Assembly: GCF_007990935.1 (NCBI RefSeq)
Contig: NZ_BJXJ01000022.1
Coordinates: 1-64,000 of the forward strand
DNA length: 64,000 nt
Direction of reading: 5' to 3'
DNA from: Vibrio sagamiensis NBRC 104589
GTDB taxonomy: Bacteria; Pseudomonadota; Gammaproteobacteria; Enterobacterales; Vibrionaceae
In this document: positions 29,909-42,481 of the stretch, piece after piece
Position numbering within the stretch: position 1 is the first letter of the stretch
Layout: every line of letters begins with the position of its first letter
Translations under genes and position numbers: made by a program
Notes under the pieces: model-generated
Databases searched by the model: none
The model's input: only the letters and a program-made list of their open reading frames with translations
Told to the model about the DNA's origin: nothing

Positions 29909-31456
29909 ATGAGCGATAGTGTACTTTCTGGTCAACAACCACAAACTGGTGCAGATTATCTGCGCCAGATCTTACGAGCGCCTGTATATGAAGTTGCGAC
30001 AGTGACCCCACTGCAAGAGATGCCTCGTCTCGCCGCTCGTATTGGTAACAATGTACAAATCAAACGTGAAGATCGCCAGCCGGTGCACTCATTCAAACTG
30101 CGTGGTGCATACAACATGGTAGCGAGCCTATCTGACGCACAGAAAACCGCTGGAGTGATTGCGGCATCGGCAGGCAACCACGCTCAAGGCATGGCACTTT
30201 CTGGTACTAAGCTGGGGATTAAAACCACCATTGTGATGCCAAAGACCACTCCCGACATCAAAGTCGATGCGGTACGCAGTTTCGGTGGCAACGTGGTATT
30301 GCATGGCAGTAACTTTGATGAGGCAAAAGCAGAAGCTGAACGTTTATCAGAGCTACATGGTTACACCTTTGTGCCACCTTTCGATCATCCATTGGTGATT
30401 GCAGGACAAGGTACTATCGGCATGGAAATGCTGCAGCAAAATGGCCACTTAGATTACATTTTCGTCCCTGTCGGCGGTGGTGGCTTGGCAGCCGGTGTTG
30501 CAGTACTTGTGAAACAACTGATGCCAGAAATCAAAGTCATCGCGGTTGAACCAGAAGACTCTTCTTGTCTTAAAGCTGCATTAGACGCAGGCCAGCCTGT
30601 CGTGCTAGATCAAGTCAGCATGTTTGCTGACGGTGTCGCAGTCAAACGCATTGGTGAAGAGACCTTTCGCCTGTGCCAAAAATACATTGATGGCCATATC
30701 GCGGTCTCCAGTGATGAAATCTGTTCAGCCGTCAAAGACATCTTTGAAGATACACGAGCGATCGCCGAACCTTCAGGCGCACTCGCTCTCGCAGGCCTAA
30801 AAAAGTTCGCGGAACAAAACAAGCTCAAAGACAAAAACCTTGCTACGGTCCTGTCTGGTGCAAACACCAACTTCCATGGCCTACGTTATGTTTCTGAGCG
30901 CTGTGAACTGGGTGAGAAGCGAGAAGGTCTCCTCGCAGTAACCATTCCAGAGCGTCAAGGGGCATTCTTTGAGTTTTGTAACTTAATTGGTGGCCGAGCC
31001 GTAACGGAATTTAACTACCGTTACAATGATGATGCTTTAGCCAACATCTTTGTTGGTGTACGTTTACAAGGTGGCCAAGAAGAACTGGACAACATCATTC
31101 GTGACTTACGAGATGGTGGTTACCCTGTGGTTGATTTATCTGATGACGAAATGGCGAAGCTGCACGTACGCTACATGATCGGTGGTAAGCCGTCTAAGTC
31201 ACTTAAAGAACGGCTGTACAGCTTTGAATTCCCAGAATACCCTGGAGCACTGCTTAAGTTCTTAAGTACACTCGGCACCCATTGGAATATCAGCCTATTT
31301 AACTACCGTAATCACGGTGCAGATTATGGCCGCGTTCTCTGTGGTTTCGAGTTAGATGAGCATGATTTAGCCCAATTTTCCGCACATTTACGTGAGCTTG
31401 GCTATCGGTGCAAAGATGAAACGGACAACCCGTCGTATCAGTTTTTCTTATCCTAG
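29909..31456 (+). CDS. ilvA: Threonine dehydratase, biosynthetic
   Basis: PLP enzyme converting threonine to 2-oxobutyrate, the committed isoleucine step, with allosteric feedback by Ile. 515 residues: fold-type II catalytic domain with Lys63 in HSFKLRGAYNM and the phosphate loop GGGGLAAG (about 189-196), then two ACT-like domains (about 335-510; EFPEYPGALLKFL in the second). Starts 3 bp after ilvD and is the last gene before the operon terminator. Confidence 0.97.
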   Translation: MSDSVLSGQQPQTGADYLRQILRAPVYEVATVTPLQEMPRLAARIGNNVQIKREDRQPVHSFKLRGAYNMVASLSDAQKTAGVIAASAGNHAQGMALSGTKLGIKTTIVMPKTTPDIKVDAVRSFGGNVVLHGSNFDEAKAEAERLSELHGYTFVPPFDHPLVIAGQGTIGMEMLQQNGHLDYIFVPVGGGGLAAGVAVLVKQLMPEIKVIAVEPEDSSCLKAALDAGQPVVLDQVSMFADGVAVKRIGEETFRLCQKYIDGHIAVSSDEICSAVKDIFEDTRAIAEPSGALALAGLKKFAEQNKLKDKNLATVLSGANTNFHGLRYVSERCELGEKREGLLAVTIPERQGAFFEFCNLIGGRAVTEFNYRYNDDALANIFVGVRLQGGQEELDNIIRDLRDGGYPVVDLSDDEMAKLHVRYMIGGKPSKSLKERLYSFEFPEYPGALLKFLSTLGTHWNISLFNYRNHGADYGRVLCGFELDEHDLAQFSAHLRELGYRCKDETDNPSYQFFLS

Positions 31457-31463
31457 CAACCAT

Positions 31464-31490
31464 AAAGCCACTTTTAGCCAAAGTGGCTTT
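31464..31490. terminator. Bidirectional terminator between ilvA and the LysR gene
   Basis: AAAGCCACTT (31464-31473) pairs with AAGTGGCTTT (31481-31490), with a 7-nt loop, followed by ATTATT. It lies exactly between the ilvA stop and the converging regulator's stop at 31492. Confidence 0.85.
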
Positions 31491-31491
31491 A

Positions 31492-32397
31492 TTATTCACA
31501 CTCCAGCCAATCTTGATACAGTTGACTTGAGTTGCCCAAATAATCAACCATCCATTTAATCAATCGGTGATTATCCTCTTTACGCCATACCAAGCAACAC
31601 TGGCTAAGCGGTTTATTATCCACTAAAACTTTTTCCACCAGCACACCTTGGTGAATCAGCGGCATCGCAATATGTCGAGGCATGTAGCCGACCCCAACAC
31701 CATTCTTTAAACATTCAATCGCACTGTACCAGTTCGGTAGTAGTAAGCGGCGCTGCTTTGGGTAATACCCAGTATAGCGCTTTGGCAACACGTTCGATGT
31801 ATCATCTAAGCAAATCGCTGGAAATTGACTGACAAATGCTTCGTTGAGTACTTGCTGACGAACACAAGGGTGATTCGGAGACATCACAAAAGCCCAATCC
31901 AAAACCCCCATTTCTTTGACTTCAAAATCACCACCAACAGGAATGGCAGCCGTCGCACCAATCACGATATCGGCTCGCTGCTGAGCAATGGCCTCCCAAC
32001 AACCGTTAAACACTTCCATGTTGATCTGTAATTCAGCAAATTCAAACTCACGATAAAAATCTTCAATCAAAGGCTTAAGTTTGTCGAGCTTAACCACATT
32101 ATCCAAAGTGATCTTAAGGGTCGATTGCCAACCATTAGCGACTCGTTGTGTTTGTGCTTTTACTTCGGCCATCTGTCGCAATAACAGCCGAGCTTCAGCA
32201 ATAAAAAGCTCTCCTGCAGATGTCAGCTCGACTTTTCGTGGCAAACGATGAAACAACACAACACCCAATTCTTGTTCCACCTGACGAACGCCATAACTGA
32301 TCGCCGAAGGTACTTTATGCAGAACTTCTGCAGCCGCAGTAAAACTGCCCAAGCGTGCAACCGTATCAAGCATCTCTAACGAAGATTTTGAGAACAT
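31492..32397 (-). CDS. punR: LysR-family regulator, PunR-like
   Basis: 301 residues. N-terminal winged helix (LDTVARLGSFTAAAEVLHKVPSAISYGVRQVEQELGVVLF, 9-48) and a periplasmic-binding-like effector domain. It resembles E. coli PunR (YdhB) in diagnostic segments: VPSAISYGVRQ, EVFNGCWEAI, IGATAAIPVGG. PunR activates the divergent purine-nucleoside transporter gene punC, and the same divergent arrangement is seen here. A TTG at 32400 precedes the ATG and is not needed. The symbol is by homology and context. Confidence 0.82.
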   Translation of the reverse strand: MFSKSSLEMLDTVARLGSFTAAAEVLHKVPSAISYGVRQVEQELGVVLFHRLPRKVELTSAGELFIAEARLLLRQMAEVKAQTQRVANGWQSTLKITLDNVVKLDKLKPLIEDFYREFEFAELQINMEVFNGCWEAIAQQRADIVIGATAAIPVGGDFEVKEMGVLDWAFVMSPNHPCVRQQVLNEAFVSQFPAICLDDTSNVLPKRYTGYYPKQRRLLLPNWYSAIECLKNGVGVGYMPRHIAMPLIHQGVLVEKVLVDNKPLSQCCLVWRKEDNHRLIKWMVDYLGNSSQLYQDWLECE

Positions 32398-32550
32398 CAA
32401 TATCGACCCTTCAAAAATTTTGATTGATAACCAACAATTTTAGCGTTTCATTTTCTTAAAATCGAAAAATAGAATAGCAAACCAAATAATTAAGGGTTAG
32501 TGAGAACTAACACTGAACCACATTGATTAAATAATTTGATTGGTTGACTC
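32398..32550. promoter_or_regulatory. punR-punC divergent control region with LysR-type box
   Basis: At 32496-32511, GTTAGT and ACTAAC flank GAGA, containing the T-N11-A form used by LysR regulators, 40 bp upstream of punC. The rest is AT-rich (AAAATT near the punR start, AATTTT copies) and must hold both promoters; clear -35/-10 pairs are not evident. Confidence 0.5.
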
Positions 32551-33756
32551 ATGAAAATCTCAAAACTCCAGCTTGTTTACCTCGCAGCTTTATCGATGCT
32601 CGGCTTTATTGCAACTGATATGTATTTACCCGCATTCAAAGTCATGGAAGTAGACTTTGCGACAGGCCCTGAACACATCGCTCTATCATTAACAGTATTT
32701 CTTGTTGGTATGGCTTTTGGTCAATTAATATGGGGACTGGCTTCTGATAAGTTTGGTCATCGTAATACGTTAGCTGCTGGCTTGGCACTGTTTACTGTTG
32801 CCTCATTTGGCCTGGCCTTTAGTGAGCAAGTTTGGCAGTTAATCACATTGCGCTTTGTTCAAGCAATCGGCGTATGCGCTCCTGCGGTCATTTGGCAGGC
32901 CATGGTGATAAAACGCTACTCGAGTCAAAGTCAGCAGATCTTTGCCACTATTATGCCGTTGGTTGCTTTATCACCTGCCCTTGCTCCTCAACTTGGTGTG
33001 TTACTAGCCGATAACTTTGGCTGGCATAGTATTTTTGTTACGTTAACCCTAATGGGCGTGCTGCTGGTCGTGGCAACCATGACTCAAAAAGATGAAACAC
33101 CAAAAATAAAGCAAACCAGCATGTCGACTGACATTAAAGCACTCTTAGGATCGAAAACGTATCTCGGTAATGTGCTGATGTTTGCAACAGCCTCTGCCGC
33201 TTTCTTTGCTTACCTAACCGGTATGCCAGAGATCATGTCTCAACTTGGCTACCAAGCAAAAGACATTGGTTTAAGCTTTATCCCGCAAACGATCGCTTTT
33301 ATGGTCGGTGGTTACTTAGGCAAGGTTGGCGTTCGTAAATATGGCGATGCGAAAGTACTGCTTCAGTTAATTGGTCTGTTTAGTGTTGCTGCGCTACTTA
33401 TCTTTGTTGCATCACAATGGCACTTGACCTCTATCTGGCCAATCCTCGCGCCATTTTGCTTGATTGCAGTAGCAAATGGCGCACTTTACCCAATCGTGGT
33501 AAATCGTGCATTAGCAAGTGCGAAACAAAGCCCTGCGACCGCTGCTGGTCTACAAAATAGTCTGCAAATTACCGTAAGCAGCCTAGCAAGTGCACTGGTA
33601 GCCGCGATGGCCAGCCAAGCTCAGTTAGTCACCGGGATCGCGATCGTCATTTGTATGGGCGGATTATGGATAGGTTACATTCTATCAAACCGTGAGCTAG
33701 CAAAGCATTTCACACCGCCTGATAACGCTCGTGTAGTCAGCGAAGAAGACATGTAA
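32551..33756 (+). CDS. punC: MFS transporter, PunC-like purine nucleoside permease
   Basis: 401 residues, twelve predicted membrane helices, Bcr/CflA subfamily. Close likeness to E. coli PunC (YdhC): SMLGFIATDMYLPAF (motif D1 region), LWGLASDKFGHRN (MFS motif A), VGVCAPAVIWQAMV and MPLVALSPALAPQLG. PunC imports purine nucleosides such as adenosine. The general annotation of such proteins is multidrug efflux; the paired PunR-type regulator argues for the nucleoside role. No good ribosome-binding site is seen before the ATG. Confidence 0.82.
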   Translation: MKISKLQLVYLAALSMLGFIATDMYLPAFKVMEVDFATGPEHIALSLTVFLVGMAFGQLIWGLASDKFGHRNTLAAGLALFTVASFGLAFSEQVWQLITLRFVQAIGVCAPAVIWQAMVIKRYSSQSQQIFATIMPLVALSPALAPQLGVLLADNFGWHSIFVTLTLMGVLLVVATMTQKDETPKIKQTSMSTDIKALLGSKTYLGNVLMFATASAAFFAYLTGMPEIMSQLGYQAKDIGLSFIPQTIAFMVGGYLGKVGVRKYGDAKVLLQLIGLFSVAALLIFVASQWHLTSIWPILAPFCLIAVANGALYPIVVNRALASAKQSPATAAGLQNSLQITVSSLASALVAAMASQAQLVTGIAIVICMGGLWIGYILSNRELAKHFTPPDNARVVSEEDM

Positions 33757-33778
33757 TTCACACTACTCCTTAGACACA

Positions 33779-33811
33779 ACAAAGCCGCTGATTGTAAGCG
33801 GCTTTGTTTTT
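33779..33811. terminator. Bidirectional terminator between punC and glmU
   Basis: ACAAAGCCGC (33779-33788) pairs with GCGGCTTTGT (33798-33807), followed by TTTT. Converging genes on both sides. Confidence 0.88.
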
Positions 33812-33832
33812 GCGACAAGCAGTAACGGAGAC

Positions 33833-35194
33833 TTACTTTTGTTTTACTGGACGTTGCCATCCGGCGATTTTGCGTTCTTTAACACGCGTAATCACCAGTT
33901 CATCTTCAGCTACGTCTTTGGTCAAGGTTGTCCCCGCTCCAATCGTTGCACCATCAGCAATAGAGACTGGCGCGACTAGCTGGCTATCAGATCCAACAAA
34001 AACATCATTACCAATGAGAGTCTTAAACTTGTTCGCACCGTCATAGTTACACGTGATGGTTCCTGCACCAATGTTAGTACGTTGACCGATCTCTGCATCA
34101 CCTAGGTAAGTGAGGTGATTTGCTTTAGAACCTTCACCAATACGCGTATTTTTTACTTCAACGAAGTTACCTACGTGAGAATCGTTACGCATCTCGGCAC
34201 CAGGACGAAGACGAGTAAATGGACCCACCGTACATTGTTCACCTACAGTTGCCCCTTCGATCACGCTGTAAGGACGTACAACCGTGTTGTCGTCGATTTC
34301 ACAGTCTTTCAGCACACAACCAGCACCAATCACAACGTTATCACCCAGTGATACCTTGCCTTCAATGATCACGTTGACGTCAATTTCACAGTCCATACCA
34401 CATTGCAACTCACCACGTAAATCGAAACGTGTAGGATCGCGTAACATCACCCCTTGCTCAAGGAGCTTTTGTGCTTGCATTGATTGGAATGCACGCTCTA
34501 AACGCGCCAATTGCGCACGGTCATTAACACCTTCTACTTCAATAGCGTTTACTGGGTGAACCGCTTCAACTGCACGGCCTTCGTCGTGCGCTGCTGCGAT
34601 AACGTCGGTTAGGTAGTATTCGCCTTGCGCGTTTTCATTGTTTAGACCAGCAAGCCAGCGTTTCAGGTCACCACCCGTCGCCACCAGCACACCAGTGTTA
34701 CATTCTTTGATAAGCTTTTGCTCTTCTGTGGCATCTTTTTGCTCAACAATTGCCACTACAGGACCATTTTTACGAATAATCCGGCCATAACCCATCGGGT
34801 TATCCAGCATCACCGTCAAGAGTGCAATGCCACCCGTTGGCTGGGCATCTAATAGGTTTTCAATCGTTTCGGCTGAAATCAGAGGAACATCACCGTAAAG
34901 CACAAGCACTTTTTCATCATCTTCAAACTTTGGGGAGGCTTGGTCAACCGCATGGCCTGTACCAAGTTGCTCAGCTTGCAATACCCAATTAACTGGCTCT
35001 TCAGCGAGAGTCTGTTGCATTTGATCGCCACCGTGACCAAATACTAAGTGGATGTTTTGGGCTCCAAGACCAGTGCATGTATCGATAACATGCTTTGCCA
35101 TCGGTTTGCCAGCTAAAGTATGCAGTACTTTAGGCATATTGGAGTACATACGAGTTCCTTTACCCGCAGCAAGAATCACCGAACTGAATTTCAT
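33833..35194 (-). CDS. glmU: Bifunctional GlmU: glucosamine-1-P acetyltransferase / GlcNAc-1-P uridyltransferase
   Basis: Makes UDP-GlcNAc for peptidoglycan and LPS. 453 residues: N-terminal uridyltransferase with [18 protein letters not shown] (9-26) and YGDVPLI, and a C-terminal left-handed beta-helix acetyltransferase of hexapeptide repeats from about 250, including [30 protein letters not shown] with the catalytic His. It lies downstream of atpC behind a terminator; in E. coli glmU also follows the atp operon. Confidence 0.97.
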   Translation of the reverse strand: MKFSSVILAAGKGTRMYSNMPKVLHTLAGKPMAKHVIDTCTGLGAQNIHLVFGHGGDQMQQTLAEEPVNWVLQAEQLGTGHAVDQASPKFEDDEKVLVLYGDVPLISAETIENLLDAQPTGGIALLTVMLDNPMGYGRIIRKNGPVVAIVEQKDATEEQKLIKECNTGVLVATGGDLKRWLAGLNNENAQGEYYLTDVIAAAHDEGRAVEAVHPVNAIEVEGVNDRAQLARLERAFQSMQAQKLLEQGVMLRDPTRFDLRGELQCGMDCEIDVNVIIEGKVSLGDNVVIGAGCVLKDCEIDDNTVVRPYSVIEGATVGEQCTVGPFTRLRPGAEMRNDSHVGNFVEVKNTRIGEGSKANHLTYLGDAEIGQRTNIGAGTITCNYDGANKFKTLIGNDVFVGSDSQLVAPVSIADGATIGAGTTLTKDVAEDELVITRVKERKIAGWQRPVKQK

Positions 35195-35292
35195 TTTAAA
35201 CCTATTGATGTTCTGACTTTACTAACGTCTAGTTTAACTACCTCAGCTTGAATAGTTAATGATGAAATATTAATTTCTAATAAAAAAAAAAC

Positions 35293-35320
35293 AAAAAGGC
35301 GACCTGTTGGTCGCCTTTTT
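35293..35320. terminator. Terminator of the atp operon
   Basis: AAAAAGGCGACC (35293-35304), loop TGTT, GGTCGCCTTTTT (35309-35320): a 12-bp perfect stem. Read on the minus strand it is followed by a long T-run (the A-run at 35282-35291), so it ends atpC transcription before glmU. Confidence 0.9.
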
Positions 35321-35342
35321 CATGAAACGTCGCTAATTATAT

Positions 35343-35765
35343 TTAGCGACGCTTTTTAGTCAGCTCGATAACTCGTAGCTGAGCAATGGCTTTAGCCAGC
35401 TCACTGGCCGCTTGTGCAAAGTCCATATCACCATGCTGATTTTGGATTTTCTCCTCAGCACGACGCTTGGCTTCTTCTGCCTTAGCTGCGTCTAGATCTT
35501 CACCACGAATCGCGGTATCAGCCAGTACTGTAGCAGTACCAGGCTGAACTTCGACCATGCCACCAGAGACATAAATGAACTCTTCGTGGCCGTGTTGTTT
35601 CACAATACGCACCATACCAGGCTTAATAGCGGACAGCAGCGGAGTGTGGCCATGGAAAATACCCAGCTCACCTTCGCTACCGGTCACCTGAAACGTTTCT
35701 ACACGACCTGAGAAAAGGCTTCTCTCTGCGCTTACCACGTCTAAGTGAAAGGTTATTGGTGCCAT
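35343..35765 (-). CDS. atpC: ATP synthase F1 subunit epsilon
   Basis: 140 residues. N-terminal beta-sandwich ([45 protein letters not shown]) and C-terminal two-helix inhibitory arm. Couples rotation to the c-ring and restrains ATP hydrolysis. Last gene of atpIBEFHAGDC, 18 bp after atpD. Confidence 0.97.
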   Translation of the reverse strand: MAPITFHLDVVSAERSLFSGRVETFQVTGSEGELGIFHGHTPLLSAIKPGMVRIVKQHGHEEFIYVSGGMVEVQPGTATVLADTAIRGEDLDAAKAEEAKRRAEEKIQNQHGDMDFAQAASELAKAIAQLRVIELTKKRR

Positions 35766-35783
35766 ATCGCCTCCTAGTTAGCC

Positions 35784-37202
<1,419 letters not shown>

Positions 37203-37222
37203 CTAATTCGTTTTACCTAAGC

Positions 37223-38089
37223 TTAAACCGCAGCTGCACCACTAACGATTTCCGACAGTTCTTGTGTAATCGCCGCTTGACGGGCTTTGTTGTACACAAG
37301 CTCTAAGTCTTCAATCAAGTTAGATGCGTTATCTGTTGCAGCCTTCATCGCAATCATTCGTGCCGCTTGCTCACAAGCAAGGTTTTCAACCACACCTTGG
37401 TATACCTGAGACTCTACGTAACGCACTAATAGTGCATCCAGCAAAGGCTTTGGTTCAGGCTCATAGATGTAGTCCCATGAATGCTCACGCTGCATCTCTT
37501 CGCTGTCTGATTTAGGCAAAGGAAGCAATTGATCGATCGTTGGTTGCTGAACCATAGTGTTAACAAATTTGTTAAAAACTACGTATAAACGGTCCAACTC
37601 ACCTTCATCGTATTTCTTCAGCATGACGCTAACCGAGCCGATTAGATCTTCTAAGCTTGGGCGATCGCCAAGACCAGAAACCTGAGCGACCACTTTTGCG
37701 CCACCGCTTTTAAAGAAAGCCGTTGCTTTTGAACCAACTATAGCCAGTTCAACATCAGCGCCTTTCTCTTTCCATGTCTGCATGTCTGTCAAAGCTTTTT
37801 TGAACACGTTAATGTTCAAGCCACCACACAAACCACGGTCTGTCGAAACGATGATGTACCCAACACGTTTAGCTTCACGCTCTTCTAGGTACGGGTGACT
37901 GTACTCTAGATTTGCATTTGCTACATGACCGATCACTTTACGCATGGTTTCAGCATATGGACGAGAAGCTTCCATCGACTCCTGAGAGCGACGCATTTTT
38001 GAAGCTGCTACCATTTCCATTGCTTTCGTAATTTTCTGCGTGCTTTTAACACTACCGATTTTATTACGTATCTCTTTTGCGCCGGCCAT
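37223..38089 (-). CDS. atpG: ATP synthase F1 subunit gamma
   Basis: Central rotor shaft, 288 residues. The N-terminal helix ([35 protein letters not shown]) and C-terminal helix ([46 protein letters not shown]) form the coiled-coil; the central Rossmann-like part has [13 protein letters not shown]. 44 bp after atpA. Confidence 0.98.
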   Translation of the reverse strand: MAGAKEIRNKIGSVKSTQKITKAMEMVAASKMRRSQESMEASRPYAETMRKVIGHVANANLEYSHPYLEEREAKRVGYIIVSTDRGLCGGLNINVFKKALTDMQTWKEKGADVELAIVGSKATAFFKSGGAKVVAQVSGLGDRPSLEDLIGSVSVMLKKYDEGELDRLYVVFNKFVNTMVQQPTIDQLLPLPKSDSEEMQREHSWDYIYEPEPKPLLDALLVRYVESQVYQGVVENLACEQAARMIAMKAATDNASNLIEDLELVYNKARQAAITQELSEIVSGAAAV

Positions 38090-38133
38090 CGTTACTCTCC
38101 GTTAGTTGGTGGCAGAATCTGCCACCGACCTAA

Positions 38134-39675
38134 TTACCAAGTTTGGGTTGCTACGAAATCATCAGTCAGTTTCTTCAACTGAGCTTCAACTTCATCGTTG
38201 TATTTACCCGTCTTGTCGATCTCAGCTGCAAATTCAGCATATTGACCGCGAGCGAACGATAGAAGAGCAGCTTCGAAATCTAACAATTTGTTGATTTCGA
38301 TATCAGCTAAATAGCCACGCTCTGCCGCAAAGATAACCAATGCTTGATCAAAAACAGACATTGGAGCGTACTGCTTTTGCTTCATCAGTTCTGTTACTTT
38401 TTGACCATGGTCTAACTGCTTCTTCGTTGCTTCATCAAGATCAGATGAGAATTGAGCAAATGCTGCAAGTTCACGGTACTGAGCTAGTGCAGTACGGATA
38501 CCACCAGATAGCTTCTTGATGATTTTCGTCTGAGCTGAACCACCTACACGAGATACTGAGATACCTGGATCAACTGCTGGACGAATGCCTGAGTTGAATA
38601 GCTCAGTTTGTAGGAAGATCTGACCATCGGTAATCGAGATTACGTTAGTCGGTACGAACGCGGAGACATCACCAGCTTGAGTTTCAATGATAGGAAGCGC
38701 TGTCAAAGAACCAGTCTTACCTTTCACTTCACCATTAGTGAAACGCTCTACATACTCCTCGCTCACACGAGCAGCACGCTCTAGTAGACGAGAGTGGAGG
38801 TAGAATACGTCACCTGGAAATGCCTCACGGCCTGGTGGACGCTTAAGTAGTAGAGAGATCTGACGATAAGCAACAGCTTGTTTAGATAGATCATCATAAA
38901 CAATCAGTGCATCTTCACCGCGATCGCGGAAGTATTCACCCATCGCACAACCTGCATATGGCGCTAGATATTGCAGCGCTGCAGATTCAGAAGCCGATGC
39001 AACGACAACGATCGTGTTTGATAGTGCACCGTGCTCTTCTAGTTTGCGAACTACGTTAGCGATAGTCGATGCTTTCTGACCAATAGCTACGTAAATTGAG
39101 AAAATACCGGAATCTTTCTGGTTGATAATCGCATCGATCGCCATTGCTGTTTTACCAGTCTGACGGTCACCGATCACAAGCTCACGCTGACCACGCCCGA
39201 TTGGGATCATTGAGTCAACAGATTTGTAGCCAGTTTGTACAGGCTGATCAACTGATTTACGGTCGATTACACCTGGTGCAATTACTTCAACAGGCGAAGT
39301 CATTTTTGCTTCGATTGGACCTTTACCATCGATAGGCTCACCTAGCGTATTGACTACGCGGCCTAGTAGCTCTGGACCAACTGGCACTTCAAGAATGCGG
39401 CCAGTACCTGTTACTTTCATACCTTCCCTAAGGTCGGCATATGGGCCCATTACAACCGCACCAACCGAGTCACGCTCAAGGTTAAGTGCGAGTGCATAGC
39501 GGCCACCCGGTAATTTAATCATTTCACCTTGCATCACGTCCGCTAGGCCGTGAATGCGAATGATACCATCGCTTACCGATACGATAGTACCTTCATTACG
39601 AGCTTCACTTACAACATCGAAAGATTCGATACGTTGTTTGATTAGGTCGCTAATTTCCGTGGAATTAAGTTGCAT
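38134..39675 (-). CDS. atpA: ATP synthase F1 subunit alpha
   Basis: Non-catalytic nucleotide-binding subunit, 513 residues. P-loop GDRQTGKT (about 169-176), Arg finger segment in [12 protein letters not shown], and the signature [11 protein letters not shown]. The frame is open to 39708, but [16 protein letters not shown] aligns with E. coli from its first Met, so ATG 39675 is the start, with GGGGATTGGAGC just upstream. The start lies 13 bp after the atpH stop at 39689. Confidence 0.98.
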   Translation of the reverse strand: MQLNSTEISDLIKQRIESFDVVSEARNEGTIVSVSDGIIRIHGLADVMQGEMIKLPGGRYALALNLERDSVGAVVMGPYADLREGMKVTGTGRILEVPVGPELLGRVVNTLGEPIDGKGPIEAKMTSPVEVIAPGVIDRKSVDQPVQTGYKSVDSMIPIGRGQRELVIGDRQTGKTAMAIDAIINQKDSGIFSIYVAIGQKASTIANVVRKLEEHGALSNTIVVVASASESAALQYLAPYAGCAMGEYFRDRGEDALIVYDDLSKQAVAYRQISLLLKRPPGREAFPGDVFYLHSRLLERAARVSEEYVERFTNGEVKGKTGSLTALPIIETQAGDVSAFVPTNVISITDGQIFLQTELFNSGIRPAVDPGISVSRVGGSAQTKIIKKLSGGIRTALAQYRELAAFAQFSSDLDEATKKQLDHGQKVTELMKQKQYAPMSVFDQALVIFAAERGYLADIEINKLLDFEAALLSFARGQYAEFAAEIDKTGKYNDEVEAQLKKLTDDFVATQTW

Positions 39676-39688
39676 GCTCCAATCCCCA

Positions 39689-40222
39689 TTAAGACTGCAA
39701 TGCATCACTCAGGCGAGTCAAACGACCACGCGCTGAGTCATCGATGACTAGGTCTCCGGCTCGAATAATAACCCCACCAAGTAGGGTCTCATCTACGCTG
39801 CAATTCAGCTTCACTTTACGTTCGAGACGTACTTCAAGTTTGCTGCCAATATTTGCGATTTGCTCACCAGAAAGCTCTGTTGCTGAAATCACTTCAACAT
39901 CAATTTGCTTCTCATGTTCTTTCTTCAATACGAAGAATTGCTCACAAACATCGGGAAGGGCCTTTAAACGGCCATTCTTAGCCATAACCTTAATTAGGTT
40001 TTGGCCATACGCATCAACTTGTTCACCACAAACAGCAACAAATATTTCGACGGCTTTTTCAGCAGACACTGAGCCTGATAAAAGCCCTTGTATTTGTTCG
40101 TTTTTGGCAACTTCAGCAGCAAAAGACAACATTTGGCCCCATTGGTCCAACTGGTCTTTCTCTACCGCAAAGTCAAAGGCTGCTTTAGCATAGGGGCGTG
40201 CGATTGTAGTCAAATTAGACAT
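39689..40222 (-). CDS. atpH: ATP synthase F1 subunit delta
   Basis: Peripheral stalk subunit joining F1 to the b subunits; 177 residues, within the family range. N-terminal helical bundle ([22 protein letters not shown]) and the conserved C-terminal [24 protein letters not shown]. Confidence 0.97.
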   Translation of the reverse strand: MSNLTTIARPYAKAAFDFAVEKDQLDQWGQMLSFAAEVAKNEQIQGLLSGSVSAEKAVEIFVAVCGEQVDAYGQNLIKVMAKNGRLKALPDVCEQFFVLKKEHEKQIDVEVISATELSGEQIANIGSKLEVRLERKVKLNCSVDETLLGGVIIRAGDLVIDDSARGRLTRLSDALQS

Positions 40223-40236
40223 GTGCGCCCCCAGAC

Positions 40237-40707
40237 TTAAAGTTTTGCAGTAATGTTGTCGAGAATATCTTTCTGAGCATCTTTATCAATAGAACGCTCC
40301 AGAATTTTCTCAGCACCAGCTATAGCCAGAGCAGCAACTTGTTTGCGCAGGTCATCACGTGCACGATTACGTTCAGCTTCAAGTTCAGATTCAGCTTGTG
40401 TTAGGATTTTCTGGCGTTCTGCCTGAGCTTCCTCACGAGCTTCATCGATGATTTGAGACTTACGCTTGTTCGCTTGATCGATGATCTCCGTTGCTGTGCG
40501 CTTCGCTTCTTTTAATTGTTCAGAAGCGTTGGCTTGTGCTAGGTCCAAGTCTTTAGCAGCACGTTCGGCTGCCTGAAGACCATCAGAAATTTTCTTCTGG
40601 CGCTCTTCGATCGCTTTCATCAATGGCGGCCATACATATTTCATGCAGAACCACACAAACAGTGCAAACGAGATTGCTTGACCTAGCAGGGTTGCGTTTA
40701 TATTCAC
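40237..40707 (-). CDS. atpF: ATP synthase Fo subunit b
   Basis: Peripheral stalk, 156 residues. One membrane helix ([20 protein letters not shown], 7-26), then a long charged helix rich in Ala, Glu and Lys that dimerises. The start is GTG (AAGGGAG about 8 nt upstream), and the start position agrees with the E. coli protein. Confidence 0.97.
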   Translation of the reverse strand: MNINATLLGQAISFALFVWFCMKYVWPPLMKAIEERQKKISDGLQAAERAAKDLDLAQANASEQLKEAKRTATEIIDQANKRKSQIIDEAREEAQAERQKILTQAESELEAERNRARDDLRKQVAALAIAGAEKILERSIDKDAQKDILDNITAKL

Positions 40708-40763
40708 AACAGCTACTCCCTTTTAAGAATCAACTACAAAAATACAATTAACAGCGTGGTTAA

Positions 40764-41048
<285 letters not shown>

Positions 41049-41076
41049 TTAGTGCCCGAATAAAAAGCTTAAAAAA

Positions 41077-41892
<816 letters not shown>

Positions 41893-41897
41893 TCATC

Positions 41898-42287
41898 CTA
41901 TTTCTTGTTGTTAATGAAAAGCACTGGTGCAAAGATATTAATACCTAGTACCAGCAAATAGGTTAGTTTGAGGGGAACAAGTTCCACCTGCATATACATG
42001 TAGGCAACACAGAACAACACGACCGTGATGAGAATTTTCAGAGCTTCACCTGTGTAGAATGATGCTGCAATACGCTTAGCAGCGCGAGCACCACTGAACA
42101 TAAATGCAAAAAAAGCAAATACAGCATTGGCAACAACAAAAATGCCACCACCAATCAACGCTGAAAATCCCCATTTTGGATTCACGGCCATCGCCATTCC
42201 TGCCGCCACAAAAATAACCGCGCCAGATTGGATCATTAACAATTGCTTTGCAAGCTCTCGTCCTGGCCTAGCTAACGCAGCTACCAT
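41898..42287 (-). CDS. atpI: ATP synthase protein I (Fo assembly factor)
   Basis: 129 residues, four membrane helices. AtpI proteins assist c-ring assembly and are non-essential; sequence conservation is low, and the call rests on size, membrane pattern and first position in the operon, 8 bp before atpB. Confidence 0.92.
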   Translation of the reverse strand: MVAALARPGRELAKQLLMIQSGAVIFVAAGMAMAVNPKWGFSALIGGGIFVVANAVFAFFAFMFSGARAAKRIAASFYTGEALKILITVVLFCVAYMYMQVELVPLKLTYLLVLGINIFAPVLFINNKK

Positions 42288-42355
42288 GTATTCGTACCTC
42301 TAGTAATATCCACTTCGCACTGACTCATATGTGCAGGGAAAGAGAAATTGGCAAA

Positions 42356-42383
42356 ATTATACGGCGCAAACAGTTGAATGCAA
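42356..42383 (-). promoter_or_regulatory. Promoter of the atp operon
   Basis: On the minus strand TTGCAT (42383-42378), 16-bp spacer, TATAAT (42361-42356, perfect). The start point would be near 42349, 60 nt before the atpI ATG. Confidence 0.55.
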
Positions 42384-42395
42384 TGAGATTGCATT
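42377..42395. promoter_or_regulatory. Interrupted palindrome over the atp -35
   Basis: AATGCAAT (42377-42384), GAG, ATTGCATT (42388-42395): perfect 8-bp arms covering the -35 hexamer of the atp promoter. An operator for an unidentified dimeric regulator is the simplest reading. Confidence 0.45.
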
Positions 42396-42481
42396 AAAAA
42401 GTTACAGTTTTGTTTACATGCCGACAACTTTTGTTCAAAATTCGGTTAAATCAATTAATTGACCGGAATCAATTATCTCAT

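Noticed and set aside
39744..40193. 149-codon plus-strand ORF opposite atpH
   Set aside because: Antisense shadow of a conserved gene, no ribosome-binding site, Ser-rich low-information translation.
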